Shown piece after piece: positions 45,186 to 54,297 of a DNA stretch of 64,000 nt. The stretch covers positions 1 to 64,000 of the forward strand of contig NZ_NBXD01000007.1 in the NCBI RefSeq assembly GCF_003399645.1, given 5' to 3'. The stretch is from Subtercola boreus. GTDB taxonomy: Bacteria > Actinomycetota > Actinomycetes > Actinomycetales > Microbacteriaceae. Made by a program: the position numbers and the translations under genes. Position 1 is the first letter of the stretch. Every line of letters begins with the position of its first letter. The notes below the pieces were generated by a model. The model ran no database searches. It worked only from the letters and a program-made list of their open reading frames with translations, and had not been told where the DNA came from.

Positions 45186-48079
45186 GCCGACGGCTCCGTC
45201 GCACCGATGAGCGAGAGGAAGGCTTCTTCGAGGTGCCGCCCGCGCTGCAGATCGGTCACGCCGACCCCTGCCGCGACCAGTGCCGCGACCACCGCCTCGA
45301 CCGGATGCTCACCCGGCACGACCCGGATCCCCTCCGGCGCGTGGGTCTCGGCCCGCTCGACGCCCAGAGCCCCCACCGCGGCGAGCGCTGCCGGCACGTC
45401 GGTGACGCCGATCACGAGCTCGCTCGCATCCCCCGCGATCTCGCCCACCGGCCCGGTTGCCACGACACGACCGTGCGACATCACCACGACATGGGTGCAG
45501 GTGAGCTCGACCTCGCCGAGCAGGTGGGAGGAGACGATCACGGTGCGGCCTCCTTCGGCGTACCTCCGCAGCACTCCCCGCAGTGCGGTGATCTGGGGCG
45601 GGTCGAGCCCGTTGGTCGGCTCGTCGAGAACGAGCAGATCGGGCATCCCGAGCATGGCCTGCGCGATGGCGAGGCGTTGGCGCATGCCCTGGCTGTAGCC
45701 GCGGACAGGCTTGGCGAGGGCTCCGCCGAGGTCGGCGACGGCGAGCGCCCCGTCGAATCGAGCTTCGGAGCGCGGGCGCCCGGTCGCAGCCCAATAGAGC
45801 TCGAGGTTGCGGCGTCCTGAGAGATGCGGCAGAAACCCGGGCCCCTCGATGAAGCAGCCGAGCCGAGCGAGAACCGGTGAGCCGGGGCCGATGGTCGTTC
45901 CGAACGACGTGGCGGTGCCCGAATCGGGGCGGATGAGGCCGGCCACCATCCGCAGCGTGGTCGTCTTACCGGCGCCGTTCTCGCCGAGAAGGCCGAGCAC
46001 CTGCCCACGTTCGACCGTGAACGACACGTCGTCGACGGCGAGAAAGCCCGAGCGGAAGCGCTTGGTCAGGCCCCGGATGCTCAGCGGAGGCCCTTCGGCC
46101 GAGACCGGTTCCTCCGGTACTCGTCGCTCTTCCGGCACTTCTGGCAATTCTGGCGCTCCCGGCCCGGCCACGGCCCGGCCACCCGATGCCCCGGGCAGGC
46201 CTCCAGCGCCAGCGACACCTCCGGCCACCACCCGGGCTGCCGTGCGCCGCGCGCGAACCACGGCCCCGACCACCAGGGCGAGCGCCACCAGTAGCGTCGC
46301 AACGATACCGAGGAGCACTCCGGTCGAGGGCTGGCCCGCGCTCTGGTCGGTCGCCGCCGGCGTGACAGTCGGCAGGGTGATCGGCCCGTCGACCGCCACC
46401 AGGTACGCGGCCGGGGTCGGGGATCCGGCGAACTGCGAATCGGTGGTGCGCACGGTGAGCGTCAGGCGGTCTCCGGGCGTGAAGCTCCACGACGTCGCGG
46501 GCAGGGTTACGGTGACCTCGGCACCCGTCGCGGGCAGCGCCACCCTGATCGGCGCGACGCCGCCCGGCAGCACGCGTACCGCGTCTCCGGTGCTCACCGA
46601 CAGTTGCGCGTACAGCAGCGCCTCCGAGGGAGCCGAGCCGGGTGCCGGGCTGACGCGCAGGCGCACGGTGGCGGCCCCCGCGAGCACGACGGGATCGGTC
46701 AGTGTGGCCGAGACGAAACGCGCCTGCTCGGCCGGAGGGTTGGCGGCAGACAGCAACCCTGCAGCTGTACGGCCCGCCACGCTGCTGGAATCGAGACCCG
46801 GCAGCCCGGTCACTGCTGCCGGCTGCCCGCCCGGTGGGTTCACGACCGTCGACTCGGGGCCCGCGAGAGCGAGTTGCTGCCCTGAACCCGATCCATTCAG
46901 TCCCGGGTAGGCCGTCGCCGTGATAGTCTTGCCGAAGGCGGTTGCGCTCGGCGGCACTGCGTAGCTGAAGGTCGCGGGCACAGGCAGGCTCGCCGTCAGG
47001 TGGTCGGCGAGCCACGACCGGATGATCGTGTCGGTGCCGTCGATGCCCCCGCCGTCGTGGCCGCCATTGAACCACTGCACCTGCACGGGCGCGCCGGCCG
47101 CCGTCAGCTGCTTCGCGTTCGCATCGGCCTGGTCGAGCCCGAACAGATTGTCCTGCAGACCCTGCAGGAGGAGGGTCGGGGCGTGCATGCCGGCGAGCAC
47201 GGTCGAGGGAGAGGAACGGGCGAGCAGGCCCAGCTCTGCCGAGGTCGGTTGTGCACCGGTGACGAGGTTCTGGTAGAGCGCGCAGAACTCGGGGGTGAAG
47301 CGGCCGCACGGGTCGGTGGAGGTGATCCCGGCGCCGTAGAGGCGCGAAGCCCAGCCCGACTTGAAGTCCCGAAGGGCCCCCGATGCAACCGCGCCGGGTG
47401 CCTTCTCGGCGGCGGCAGGGGCGGCTGTCGCCCCGTCGATGCTTCCCGCCGAGCTCGGAACCAGCGCCTGGGCGAGATCGTTCCACGTGATGGCCGCGAC
47501 AACCGTGTCGACCCGGGGATCCGTCGCACCGAGCATAAGCGCCAGGGCGCCACCGTACGATCCGCCGACCGCTCCGACGAGCGGGTCGCCGTTCTGCTGC
47601 TCGACCGCCGGGTCACCGGCCAGAACGTCGACGAGGGCCCGGGCATCCGGAACCTCACCATCGAGCGAGTCGAGCCCGATCGAGCCGCCCGACTGGCCGA
47701 ACCCACGGGCCGTGTAGGCGAGCACGACGTATCCCGCGTCTTGAAGCTCCCTCGCCTCGGGCCCGAGATCGGCCTTGGTCTGCCCGAAACCATGGGCGAG
47801 CAGCACCGCCGGCGCGGGGGTCACGGCGGGCGTGTAAAGGTCGACGTCGAGCGGGATGCTCGTGCTGCTGCCCGGCGCCGAGGGTACCTGCACGAAGAAC
47901 GACTCCACGGAATCCGACGTGGGCTGCGGCGAACTCGCAGCAGAAGCAGGTGCTGCACCGGCACCGATTGCGAGCGAGGTCGAGAGCGCGAGCACGGCCA
48001 GCGCCGCTGGAACCAGCCGGCGGCGGCGCCGAGTGACGCCTGAGGCCGCGTGGTGGTGCGGTCGGTGCGTGCGTCCCAT
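45182..48079 (-). CDS. Exported alpha/beta-hydrolase (S15/CocE-like) - transmembrane - ABC ATPase fusion
   Basis: A protein of about 965 residues joining domains that lie on opposite sides of the membrane. The N-terminus has a basic stretch and signal sequence (TRRRRRLVPAALAVLAL to APASA). An extracytoplasmic S15/X-Pro-peptidase-like hydrolase follows: nucleophile in VGAVGGSYGGALAL, Asp in LLQGLQDNLF, His in FNGGHDGG. A C-terminal jelly-roll-type region runs to TLTVRTTDS. One membrane helix (STGVLLGIVATLLVALALVV) leads to a cytoplasmic ABC ATPase: Walker A GENGAGKTTT, signature YSQGMRQRLA, Walker B LLVLDEPTNGLDP, H-loop SSHLLGE. All catalytic motifs look intact. ATG 48079 follows GGCGAGG; an in-frame ATG at 48142 is the alternative. 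It is coupled to the permease gene. Confidence 0.88.
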   Translation of the reverse strand: MGRTHRPHHHAASGVTRRRRRLVPAALAVLALSTSLAIGAGAAPASAASSPQPTSDSVESFFVQVPSAPGSSTSIPLDVDLYTPAVTPAPAVLLAHGFGQTKADLGPEARELQDAGYVVLAYTARGFGQSGGSIGLDSLDGEVPDARALVDVLAGDPAVEQQNGDPLVGAVGGSYGGALALMLGATDPRVDTVVAAITWNDLAQALVPSSAGSIDGATAAPAAAEKAPGAVASGALRDFKSGWASRLYGAGITSTDPCGRFTPEFCALYQNLVTGAQPTSAELGLLARSSPSTVLAGMHAPTLLLQGLQDNLFGLDQADANAKQLTAAGAPVQVQWFNGGHDGGGIDGTDTIIRSWLADHLTASLPVPATFSYAVPPSATAFGKTITATAYPGLNGSGSGQQLALAGPESTVVNPPGGQPAAVTGLPGLDSSSVAGRTAAGLLSAANPPAEQARFVSATLTDPVVLAGAATVRLRVSPAPGSAPSEALLYAQLSVSTGDAVRVLPGGVAPIRVALPATGAEVTVTLPATSWSFTPGDRLTLTVRTTDSQFAGSPTPAAYLVAVDGPITLPTVTPAATDQSAGQPSTGVLLGIVATLLVALALVVGAVVRARRTAARVVAGGVAGAGGLPGASGGRAVAGPGAPELPEVPEERRVPEEPVSAEGPPLSIRGLTKRFRSGFLAVDDVSFTVERGQVLGLLGENGAGKTTTLRMVAGLIRPDSGTATSFGTTIGPGSPVLARLGCFIEGPGFLPHLSGRRNLELYWAATGRPRSEARFDGALAVADLGGALAKPVRGYSQGMRQRLAIAQAMLGMPDLLVLDEPTNGLDPPQITALRGVLRRYAEGGRTVIVSSHLLGEVELTCTHVVVMSHGRVVATGPVGEIAGDASELVIGVTDVPAALAAVGALGVERAETHAPEGIRVVPGEHPVEAVVAALVAAGVGVTDLQRGRHLEEAFLSLIGATEPSA

Positions 48080-48287
48080 CCGTGACCTCGCCTGGTGCAG
48101 GGTAGATGCTGACGAGGGTCGCGTCGGTCGCGTCGTCTTCATGAACGTTACCCGCCAGAACGCCGGGCCTTGCCCCTACCGCATCATCGGGGCGTATCTA
48201 CTCCACCGGGCTGACGCTGTCGACCCCGTTCGGGCGGCTCGGGCCGACCGTATCGTGGGCCCATCATCCACCGCGAGAGGACCTCCG

Positions 48288-48545
48288 ATGAACCTCGGAC
48301 CACTCAGCAGCTACCCTCTGCCCTCGGCGGTCAACTCGGCCTACGGCGTGAAGCCGGCGCAGGAACTCGTCGACCAGCTCGGCATCACCAAGCAGCCGAC
48401 CGCAGACCTCGGCCCCCGGGCCGATGCCGCCTTCCAGTCGCAGCGCCGAGGCGACCAGGCCCCCGCCCGCACCCTGCTCGTCGACGACCTCGGCGTCAGC
48501 GAGTCAAAGGCAGACGAGGCGCTGGCGAGGCTCCCGAAGCTCTAA
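48288..48545 (+). CDS. Small hypothetical protein
   Basis: An 85-residue protein (MNLGPLSSYPLPSAVNSAYGV...) with no signal peptide or membrane helix and an alpha-helical, Asp/Ala/Leu-rich C-terminus. ATG 48288 has a strong GAGAGGA ribosome binding site, which supports it as a real gene. It is divergent from the fusion gene. Function unknown. Confidence 0.6.
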   Translation: MNLGPLSSYPLPSAVNSAYGVKPAQELVDQLGITKQPTADLGPRADAAFQSQRRGDQAPARTLLVDDLGVSESKADEALARLPKL

Positions 48546-48556
48546 CAGGTCGTCTG

Positions 48557-49243
48557 CTAGTTGGACTGAGCGGACAGCCCCGCCACCGTCAGCACGAGCC
48601 GTGTTGTGCCCGTTCCGATGCCTGAGTAGTTGGTCGTCAGGGTGAGCGTCGCAGGCAGCGAACCGTTCTGCTGCATTCGTAATGCTTCGAAGACGGGTGT
48701 GCTGCAAGACAGAGGGTAGAAGCATTGCACGGTTGCGCTGTCATACATCAGGATGGCCGCGTGCGATGAGTCGCTCAGCTGGTAGTCGGCGAAGAAAGCA
48801 AGCGCCACCCCGGTGAACTGACCGTTCACGGTGCACCGGCGATAGATCTGAGGTGTCGACTCGACAGAACAGCCCTGTACGGCCTGCGGGCTGCCGCCGT
48901 TATCTCCTGCGGCGGGCTTCTCGAGGGTGAAGACGTTGATCGACCCGTCTGCGTATCTCTTCACCTCGACGAACGATGTGCCCCTGTCACTGACGGTCGA
49001 CGATACAGGCGATCTGTCGGCGCGCTGAGCATCGATCGCTCCGCCCTCCGCGAGCACTCCCAAGAGGGCTTGCTGCGTCGAATCGCTCACCCCGTTCGAC
49101 GACCAAACGGCTGTGACGCTGTTCACGAATTCGGTCGGTAACCCAGCCGGCGTTGCAGCGTGGGCGGGGGCCGCAGTCAGCACGCATAGAGCCACCCCCG
49201 ACGCGGCCAGGAGGGTTGCGATCATTTTCTTGCTCGTCAACAT
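48557..49243 (-). CDS. Secreted hypothetical protein
   Basis: A 228-residue protein with a clear signal peptide (MLTSKKMIATLLAASGVALCVLTAAPAHA|A). The mature part has four cysteines (GCSV, RRCTV, VQCFYPLSC), which could form two disulfides, and is rich in beta-prone residues. No family was recognised. It is convergent with the small gene at 48288. Confidence 0.65.
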   Translation of the reverse strand: MLTSKKMIATLLAASGVALCVLTAAPAHAATPAGLPTEFVNSVTAVWSSNGVSDSTQQALLGVLAEGGAIDAQRADRSPVSSTVSDRGTSFVEVKRYADGSINVFTLEKPAAGDNGGSPQAVQGCSVESTPQIYRRCTVNGQFTGVALAFFADYQLSDSSHAAILMYDSATVQCFYPLSCSTPVFEALRMQQNGSLPATLTLTTNYSGIGTGTTRLVLTVAGLSAQSN

Positions 49244-49389
49244 TAGTTAGAGTCCAATCTTCCTTTTATGAGCCACCATGTTCCGTCGCCCTTAATCGAC
49301 CTTGGCACTTTCCTGAGAAAACATCAATAACTTGTCAAATTACGACGGTTTGGCTTGACATGAACCTGCGCCGAGAACAGGGTGGGGGC

Positions 49390-49662
49390 ATGATCAACGC
49401 GGAGCAGCTACGAATTGCTGAGGCAGTCAGCCCCGAACTACCTGCCGGAGGGAACGTTCTGTGGGTTGTCTCGGTGATCGTCGTTGTGGGCTTGGTTGCA
49501 GCGGCGCTGGCGACCATCTGGGCGTCTGAAATGACCGGCACGGCCGCCAAAGTCGCCTGGACGGGTGTCGTCATCGCGTTGCCGGTCGTCGGCGCACTGG
49601 CCTGGTTCGTAGTTCAGGCATTGACGCGGCAGGCTCATTCGAGCGTCGCGCGTCTCCACTGA
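49390..49662 (+). CDS. Small membrane protein, PLDc_N-like
   Basis: A 90-residue protein with two membrane helices (GNVLWVVSVIVVVGLVAAALATIW and AWTGVVIALPVVGALAWFVVQAL). The pattern resembles the phospholipase D N-terminal (PLDc_N) domain found alone in many actinobacteria. The start is ATG 49390, after GGGTGGGGG; ATG 49360 is a possible earlier start. Function unknown. Confidence 0.6.
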   Translation: MINAEQLRIAEAVSPELPAGGNVLWVVSVIVVVGLVAAALATIWASEMTGTAAKVAWTGVVIALPVVGALAWFVVQALTRQAHSSVARLH

Positions 49663-49684
49663 CCACTTCGATCGGCGGGAGCTC

Positions 49685-49891
49685 TCAGCTCCTGTGGCGG
49701 AGCGCATCCATGATCGCGGCATTGACGAGAACAGCCCACGCCACGAGCAGGGTGATGATGCCGGCGCTCTCGAGGGTATCGTTGTCTGGCGCGTAGGCCG
49801 CGAAGAGCAGTATCGCGCCGATGATGAACGCCGCGACGCCGAATGCATAGAGAGCGGTGAGGAGCGGGGTCTTCTGTGTCATTCGCCGCAC
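49685..49891 (-). CDS. Small two-helix membrane protein
   Basis: A 68-residue protein with two hydrophobic helices (LLTALYAFGVAAFIIGAILLFAAY and AGIITLLVAWAVLVNAAIM) joined by a short acidic loop. ATG 49891 or ATG 49882 (MTQKTP) may be the start. It is convergent with the gene at 49390. Function unknown. Confidence 0.5.
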   Translation of the reverse strand: MRRMTQKTPLLTALYAFGVAAFIIGAILLFAAYAPDNDTLESAGIITLLVAWAVLVNAAIMDALRHRS

Positions 49892-49898
49892 GCCGCCT

Positions 49899-50285
49899 TC
49901 ACCCGTATTTGCCCGCGGCCGTCACGTAGAACACGCCGGCGTCGACGGCTCGCTGAACCGCGGCGCCGGAGGGGCCGCGCCGGAAGGCGCGTTCGTCTTC
50001 ACCCTGAACATCGTCGACGATGACCGTCGCACCCGCCGCGACGAGGTCATCGATCGAGGTTGCCTTGGCCCCGTCTTCGGGCCCCGCCGCGGCGAAGACG
50101 ATGGCCGCGCCGGGCGCGACGCTGTGCAGCACCCGGGCCATGGCGCGACCCTCATCGTCTTCGTCGGGGTTGTCGGTGAGTATCCGCACCGGCGACATTC
50201 GACCACAGGGGTTCTGCGGCCCAGGGAGGAGACCTGCAGCGATGTCAGCCGACACCGCATCCGCTCCCGCGGCCGCAAACGACTG
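49899..50285 (-). pseudogene. Fragment of an S8 (subtilisin-like) serine protease
   Basis: The minus-strand frame reads QSFAAAGADAVSADIAAGLL, then DEDDEGRAMARVLHSVAPGA, AIVFAAAGPEDGAKATSIDDL, ATVIVDDVQGEDERAF and VFYVTAAGKYG. These match the middle of a known group of exported S8-family proteases (DEGRAM, APGA, VIVDDV, SAGN blocks). The N-terminal part with the catalytic Asp is absent, and the frame stops just after the SAGN-like site, so the Ser domain is also missing. It is a remnant only. Confidence 0.6.
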
Positions 50286-50415
50286 CGGCAACCGGGCGCA
50301 TCCAGGGCAACCGTGACGGCGGCCGATGTACCGGGAAGCACGCTCAGAACCGCGCCGACAGAAAGAAGTACGAGCACGCGGAGGCCGCGTACTCGTACCA
50401 GTTTTCGTACAGGCG

Positions 50416-50910
50416 TCAGGAGGTGGGCTGGTCGAACCGTGCTCCGGCTGGCTTGGGGCCGGTGAGATAGAACACGAGCAGGATGATCGCACCGACGAGG
50501 GGAATGAGCCCGATGAAGATCCACCAGCCGGAGTGGTCGGTGTCGTGCAGGCGGCGCACCGCGAGCGCGAGGCTGGGGATGAGGAGCGCGAGGCCGACGA
50601 TCAGAATGACGATGGACACAACGATCGCGCCGCCGCTCATGCTCTGCATCGAGCCGTCGGCATTCATGCGGTTGCCACCGGCCGCGCTGTAGATGATGTT
50701 CAGGACGATACTGATGACGACCGAGACGAGGTACCACCACCAGAACTCCGCGCGGCTGGCGCGGCCCGAGAACGTTGCGTACTTCGTGAAGAACCGGCGC
50801 ACCGCGACACCGATCGGCGCGTTGTAGTACGGCGCCCACAGCGGCACAGGGCCCCCGGGGTTCGTCGATGCCTGGTTCGAGGGCAGGGGCGGGGGAGGGG
50901 GCATGGTCAT
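50416..50910 (-). CDS. DUF805-family membrane protein
   Basis: A 164-residue membrane protein. The DUF805 signature is clear: YATFSGRASRAEFWWWYLVSVV near residue 45, LAVRRLHDTDHSGWWIFIGLIPLVG near residue 118, and a final GPKPAGARF. There are three or four membrane helices. Function unknown. Confidence 0.87.
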   Translation of the reverse strand: MTMPPPPPLPSNQASTNPGGPVPLWAPYYNAPIGVAVRRFFTKYATFSGRASRAEFWWWYLVSVVISIVLNIIYSAAGGNRMNADGSMQSMSGGAIVVSIVILIVGLALLIPSLALAVRRLHDTDHSGWWIFIGLIPLVGAIILLVFYLTGPKPAGARFDQPTS

Positions 50911-51038
50911 GACAGGTTTCCTTCAGGTCGCGACAGTGATGATCGTGTGCGCCTTATCCTCACACCATCCTCACGGTCTCGACCTCACGATCGACGGCGA
51001 TTTGGGCATGCGGTCTGAGCATCCGTGCAGGTCACGGG

Positions 51039-52940
51039 TCATCGTGACGGCACGACGTACGTGGCGTTCAGCACTGTGAGCTGCCCGACACCGTTCCACG
51101 TCGTGCGCAACTGCAGCAGCCGGGGCACGGCGTTCGTCAGCACCACCGTCTGGCTCACCGTGACCGGCTCCCCATTCGTGCCGGCCAGCGGCCGCTCCGG
51201 CAGCGCGTCAGCGTCGGCCGGAGCCGGCTGCCACGTTCCGACGAGGGTGGTCGGGGGAGCCGTGCTCGAATACGTCAGCGACACGGTGTAGGTGCCGGCA
51301 CGCATCAGGGTGATCGGCCCCGCCGTGACCGGCCCGGCGGTCTGACCGGTGGCCGCAGACACCGAGACCCCGTCGGCGGTCGGTGTGCCCTGTTCCACGA
51401 TGAGGCCCGAGGTGTCGTAGACCCGCGTGACCGTCGGCGAGACGCTGATGAGCGCCGCCCCGAGCACGCCCGCTGCGAGAACGGCGGCCACGGGCATCCA
51501 CACCCTCTTCAGAATGTGGCGACGGATGCCCAGCAGCACCCCTGCCGCGAGAAGCACCACCACGACCGCCGCCCACACGTAGTTGGGCAGATACCCGAAC
51601 GCCCACTGATCGTTGTAGAGCGCAGCGAGCGCGTTCTGCAGTGGGTAGAAGAAGACGCTGTAGTTCAGAAGACCAGGGTCGGCGTTCGGATTGTAGAAGA
51701 GCCTGGCGGCGGATTCGAGGAAGGGCGGCGAGAACGTGTAGAACGCCCAGAAGAGGGCCTGCACCGCGATGCCGGCAGCACAGACGGCGGCGAACAGCAC
51801 CCGGCTTCGCTCCGCGATGCGGCTGAGCACGAACAGCGTCGCGACGCCGAAGACCAGCGCGGCGGGGTACTGGAACCGGCCGATGAACGAGTAACCCCCG
51901 TACTGGTTCGACAGCAGCACATTGGGCACGATGAGGGAGAAGAACACCAGCACCCCTGCGATGGTGACGTTGCGACGCCACGCGAGCATCATGCCCACCC
52001 CGACCAGCCCGAGAAAGGCGAGGGGACTCTGGAAGAGGAAGCCCTGGTTCTGGTCGATCGCAAGCCCGACGAACACCATGAGCGTCACCGGGGCCAGACG
52101 GAACGCTCCCGCCTCATAGGGCCCCGTCAGGTTCGAGAACGCGTACAGGTTGAACGCGAACACCAGCCCGAGAAGAGAGACGAACGGTACAACGATGACG
52201 GCCGTGCTCCGCCAGCGTCTGGCGCGTGTCGCGTTCGGTCGACGCCTGGCGATCGCCAGTGCCAGCGCCACCGCGAGCACCGCGGCCGGTGCCGCGAACT
52301 TGATCTGCAGCAGAGGCAGGTATCCGACGGCCAGCCCCATCAGAACCTCCCGCCAGAGCGACCGGTGTTTCTGCACCGTGATCAGCCAGTACAGCCCGAC
52401 CAGGCAGAGCACGCCAGCTGGGATGTCGGGAAAGATCTGGCTCGAACTCGACAGCAGCGGCATGGCGAGCCCGACCGCTGCGACAGACAGCGCCCGCACC
52501 CACCGCATCGGCGTGAAGACCCCACTGATCTTCCAGAAAACGACGATGCCGATACCGCCGACCAGGATGAGGAACACCTGCACCCCGAGAACCCCCTGCA
52601 GGGCATACGGCACGACGAGAAGCAGCGGCAGACCGAAATTGTGGATGTTGAAGAGACCGTGCGGTCCGAGATACGCATGCGTGTTTGCGGGGGAGGGCGG
52701 CTCGGTGATCCCGCTGCCCAGAAAGAGCCCCTGCTCGAAGGCCTCCCGGTACGGCACGGTCTGTTCGAGGGTGTGGTCGATCAGGATGCCGCGGGTGATC
52801 ACGAGGTAATGGGGAGCATCGCCCGTGATGACGAACCCGGCGGCCAGCCAGCTGTGCAGCGTCGTCAGCGCAGCCGCCAGATACAGGATCAGGATGATCG
52901 CCAGCACGAGGGCGCTCGGATACCTCCTCAGTGCCGACAC
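51039..52940 (-). CDS. Polytopic GT-C-type glycosyltransferase-like membrane protein
   Basis: A 633-residue protein with about 11-12 helices and a C-terminal extracytoplasmic beta-rich domain (residues about 500-633). The first external loop contains TGDAPHYLVITRGIL, with the acidic residue position used by GT-C transferases such as ArnT/PMT-like proteins. It lies beside the polysaccharide transferases and probably transfers a sugar from a lipid carrier outside the membrane. It is the last gene of the minus-strand half of the cluster; donor and acceptor are unknown. Confidence 0.7.
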   Translation of the reverse strand: MSALRRYPSALVLAIILILYLAAALTTLHSWLAAGFVITGDAPHYLVITRGILIDHTLEQTVPYREAFEQGLFLGSGITEPPSPANTHAYLGPHGLFNIHNFGLPLLLVVPYALQGVLGVQVFLILVGGIGIVVFWKISGVFTPMRWVRALSVAAVGLAMPLLSSSSQIFPDIPAGVLCLVGLYWLITVQKHRSLWREVLMGLAVGYLPLLQIKFAAPAAVLAVALALAIARRRPNATRARRWRSTAVIVVPFVSLLGLVFAFNLYAFSNLTGPYEAGAFRLAPVTLMVFVGLAIDQNQGFLFQSPLAFLGLVGVGMMLAWRRNVTIAGVLVFFSLIVPNVLLSNQYGGYSFIGRFQYPAALVFGVATLFVLSRIAERSRVLFAAVCAAGIAVQALFWAFYTFSPPFLESAARLFYNPNADPGLLNYSVFFYPLQNALAALYNDQWAFGYLPNYVWAAVVVVLLAAGVLLGIRRHILKRVWMPVAAVLAAGVLGAALISVSPTVTRVYDTSGLIVEQGTPTADGVSVSAATGQTAGPVTAGPITLMRAGTYTVSLTYSSTAPPTTLVGTWQPAPADADALPERPLAGTNGEPVTVSQTVVLTNAVPRLLQLRTTWNGVGQLTVLNATYVVPSR

Positions 52941-53040
52941 GTCATCATCATAGGGTCGCCGCCAGGGGCATTAGCCCCGGCGGGTGGGCCCGAGTTACAC
53001 GAGGCCGGTTTCGTTACTTCGGGCGTGGCTTCCGAGCAAT

Positions 53041-54297
53041 TCAGACTGCCCGTTCCCGTTTCACTTGCGTTTTTTGGATTTGCGCGGTGAAAGAGAGTAG
53101 TTGGTCGGCACGACTCTCCCAGGAGTGTGTCTTGCCAACCAGCGACCGTCTTTGGTTGATGTCCTCTAGACCCTCCCCAACTGCATCGGCTACGGCCTGC
53201 TCAAGAGAGTCGGCCAAGGAACGTTGATCCTCGTAGAAGTGCACGGGAACTCCGACAGCGGTGAGGGACGCGGCGTCGTCAGAGTAGGTACAGACGATGC
53301 CCAGGCCAAGAGCCGCGTATTCGTAGACTTTGAGCGGGCTGTGGTACATGGCACGGCTCGATGACTTTTCGTGACCGGCGAAACCGAGAGTCCACGAGGA
53401 CATTCTTTCTAAGACTTCTTTGTGCGAAAGTCGACCAAGAAGCACCGCTGAATCTCCGAGTTGGTTCGTTCGAATAAGCTTTTCAAGAAAGCTGTATTCT
53501 GCCCCATCGCCGATGATCTCGAGCATAACTGGAATGCCGTGAGCCTCTTCGAGGGCGGGGAGGATACTCGCGAAGGTGAGGAGGAGCTGATCTAAGTGTT
53601 GCCACTTCACTATCGAACCCACGAAGCCAATAATGATGCTGCCCGCAGGTCGTGCGAGCGGTATTACCGTGAGAGCACTGGAAACACCGTTGGGCAGCAC
53701 CAGCACCTTGGCTTCGGGGATCGCTGCGAATTCGACGAGTTCCCTCTTCAACGGCTCGCTGACTGCGACGACAACCGCTGCGCGGCGCAGAACGCGACGT
53801 TCCAAGAAGGCCGCGAGCCTTTCGGCCTTAAGGACATGCCGATCATGCGCCGTCTCCCTCGACAAGACACCGTTGGCTTCGACGACGCGTATTGCTCGGC
53901 CTTTCCGAGCGTGAAAACTCGTCATGCTCTGCAGTACCGCGATGCGCTCGTAGATCATGAATGGGGCCGGAGACCGAATGGTCTCAAGGAAGACATTGAG
54001 CCCAGTCCAAACGGCGGCTCCCACGCGCACTGCGTCGGCTAGTCGCACCTTCGCGTCTGAGGCGGCTGTGTAGTCGCTCTGTCGAATGGTGGAAAAGCGA
54101 GCCATGAAGGGCATGTCTGAAGCGAGGACGGTGCGTACTGCGAATCGGCGCGATTCGAGGGCCTTTACAAAGTTGACGATATGTGTCCGTGGGCCTGGTG
54201 TGTTACTCGTTGGGCCGACAGAGATACGGAAGCCGCCAACTAAGTAGTCAATCGAGTGCGGATCAGTCTGCCCAGACCGAGGCACGTGCTTCTTCAT
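53041..54297 (-). CDS. Glycosyltransferase family 4-like
   Basis: A 418-residue GT-B enzyme. Near residue 205, VLVLPNGVSSALT precedes the C-terminal domain, which has GFVGSIVKWQHLDQLLLTF, LLGRLSHKEVLERM and SPLKVYEYAALGLGIVCTY. The last resembles the ExxxxxE donor-binding helix, in a K-V-Y-E form. It overlaps the upstream Alg13/14-like gene by four bases. AT-ending codons are more common than in the genes before 52,000. Confidence 0.85.
   Translation of the reverse strand: MKKHVPRSGQTDPHSIDYLVGGFRISVGPTSNTPGPRTHIVNFVKALESRRFAVRTVLASDMPFMARFSTIRQSDYTAASDAKVRLADAVRVGAAVWTGLNVFLETIRSPAPFMIYERIAVLQSMTSFHARKGRAIRVVEANGVLSRETAHDRHVLKAERLAAFLERRVLRRAAVVVAVSEPLKRELVEFAAIPEAKVLVLPNGVSSALTVIPLARPAGSIIIGFVGSIVKWQHLDQLLLTFASILPALEEAHGIPVMLEIIGDGAEYSFLEKLIRTNQLGDSAVLLGRLSHKEVLERMSSWTLGFAGHEKSSSRAMYHSPLKVYEYAALGLGIVCTYSDDAASLTAVGVPVHFYEDQRSLADSLEQAVADAVGEGLEDINQRRSLVGKTHSWESRADQLLSFTAQIQKTQVKRERAV

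Noticed and set aside
49899-50839. Longer minus-strand frames upstream of the S8 fragment
   Set aside because: They overlap the DUF805 gene and have low-similarity Arg/Pro-rich sequence; only 49899-50285 resembles the protease.
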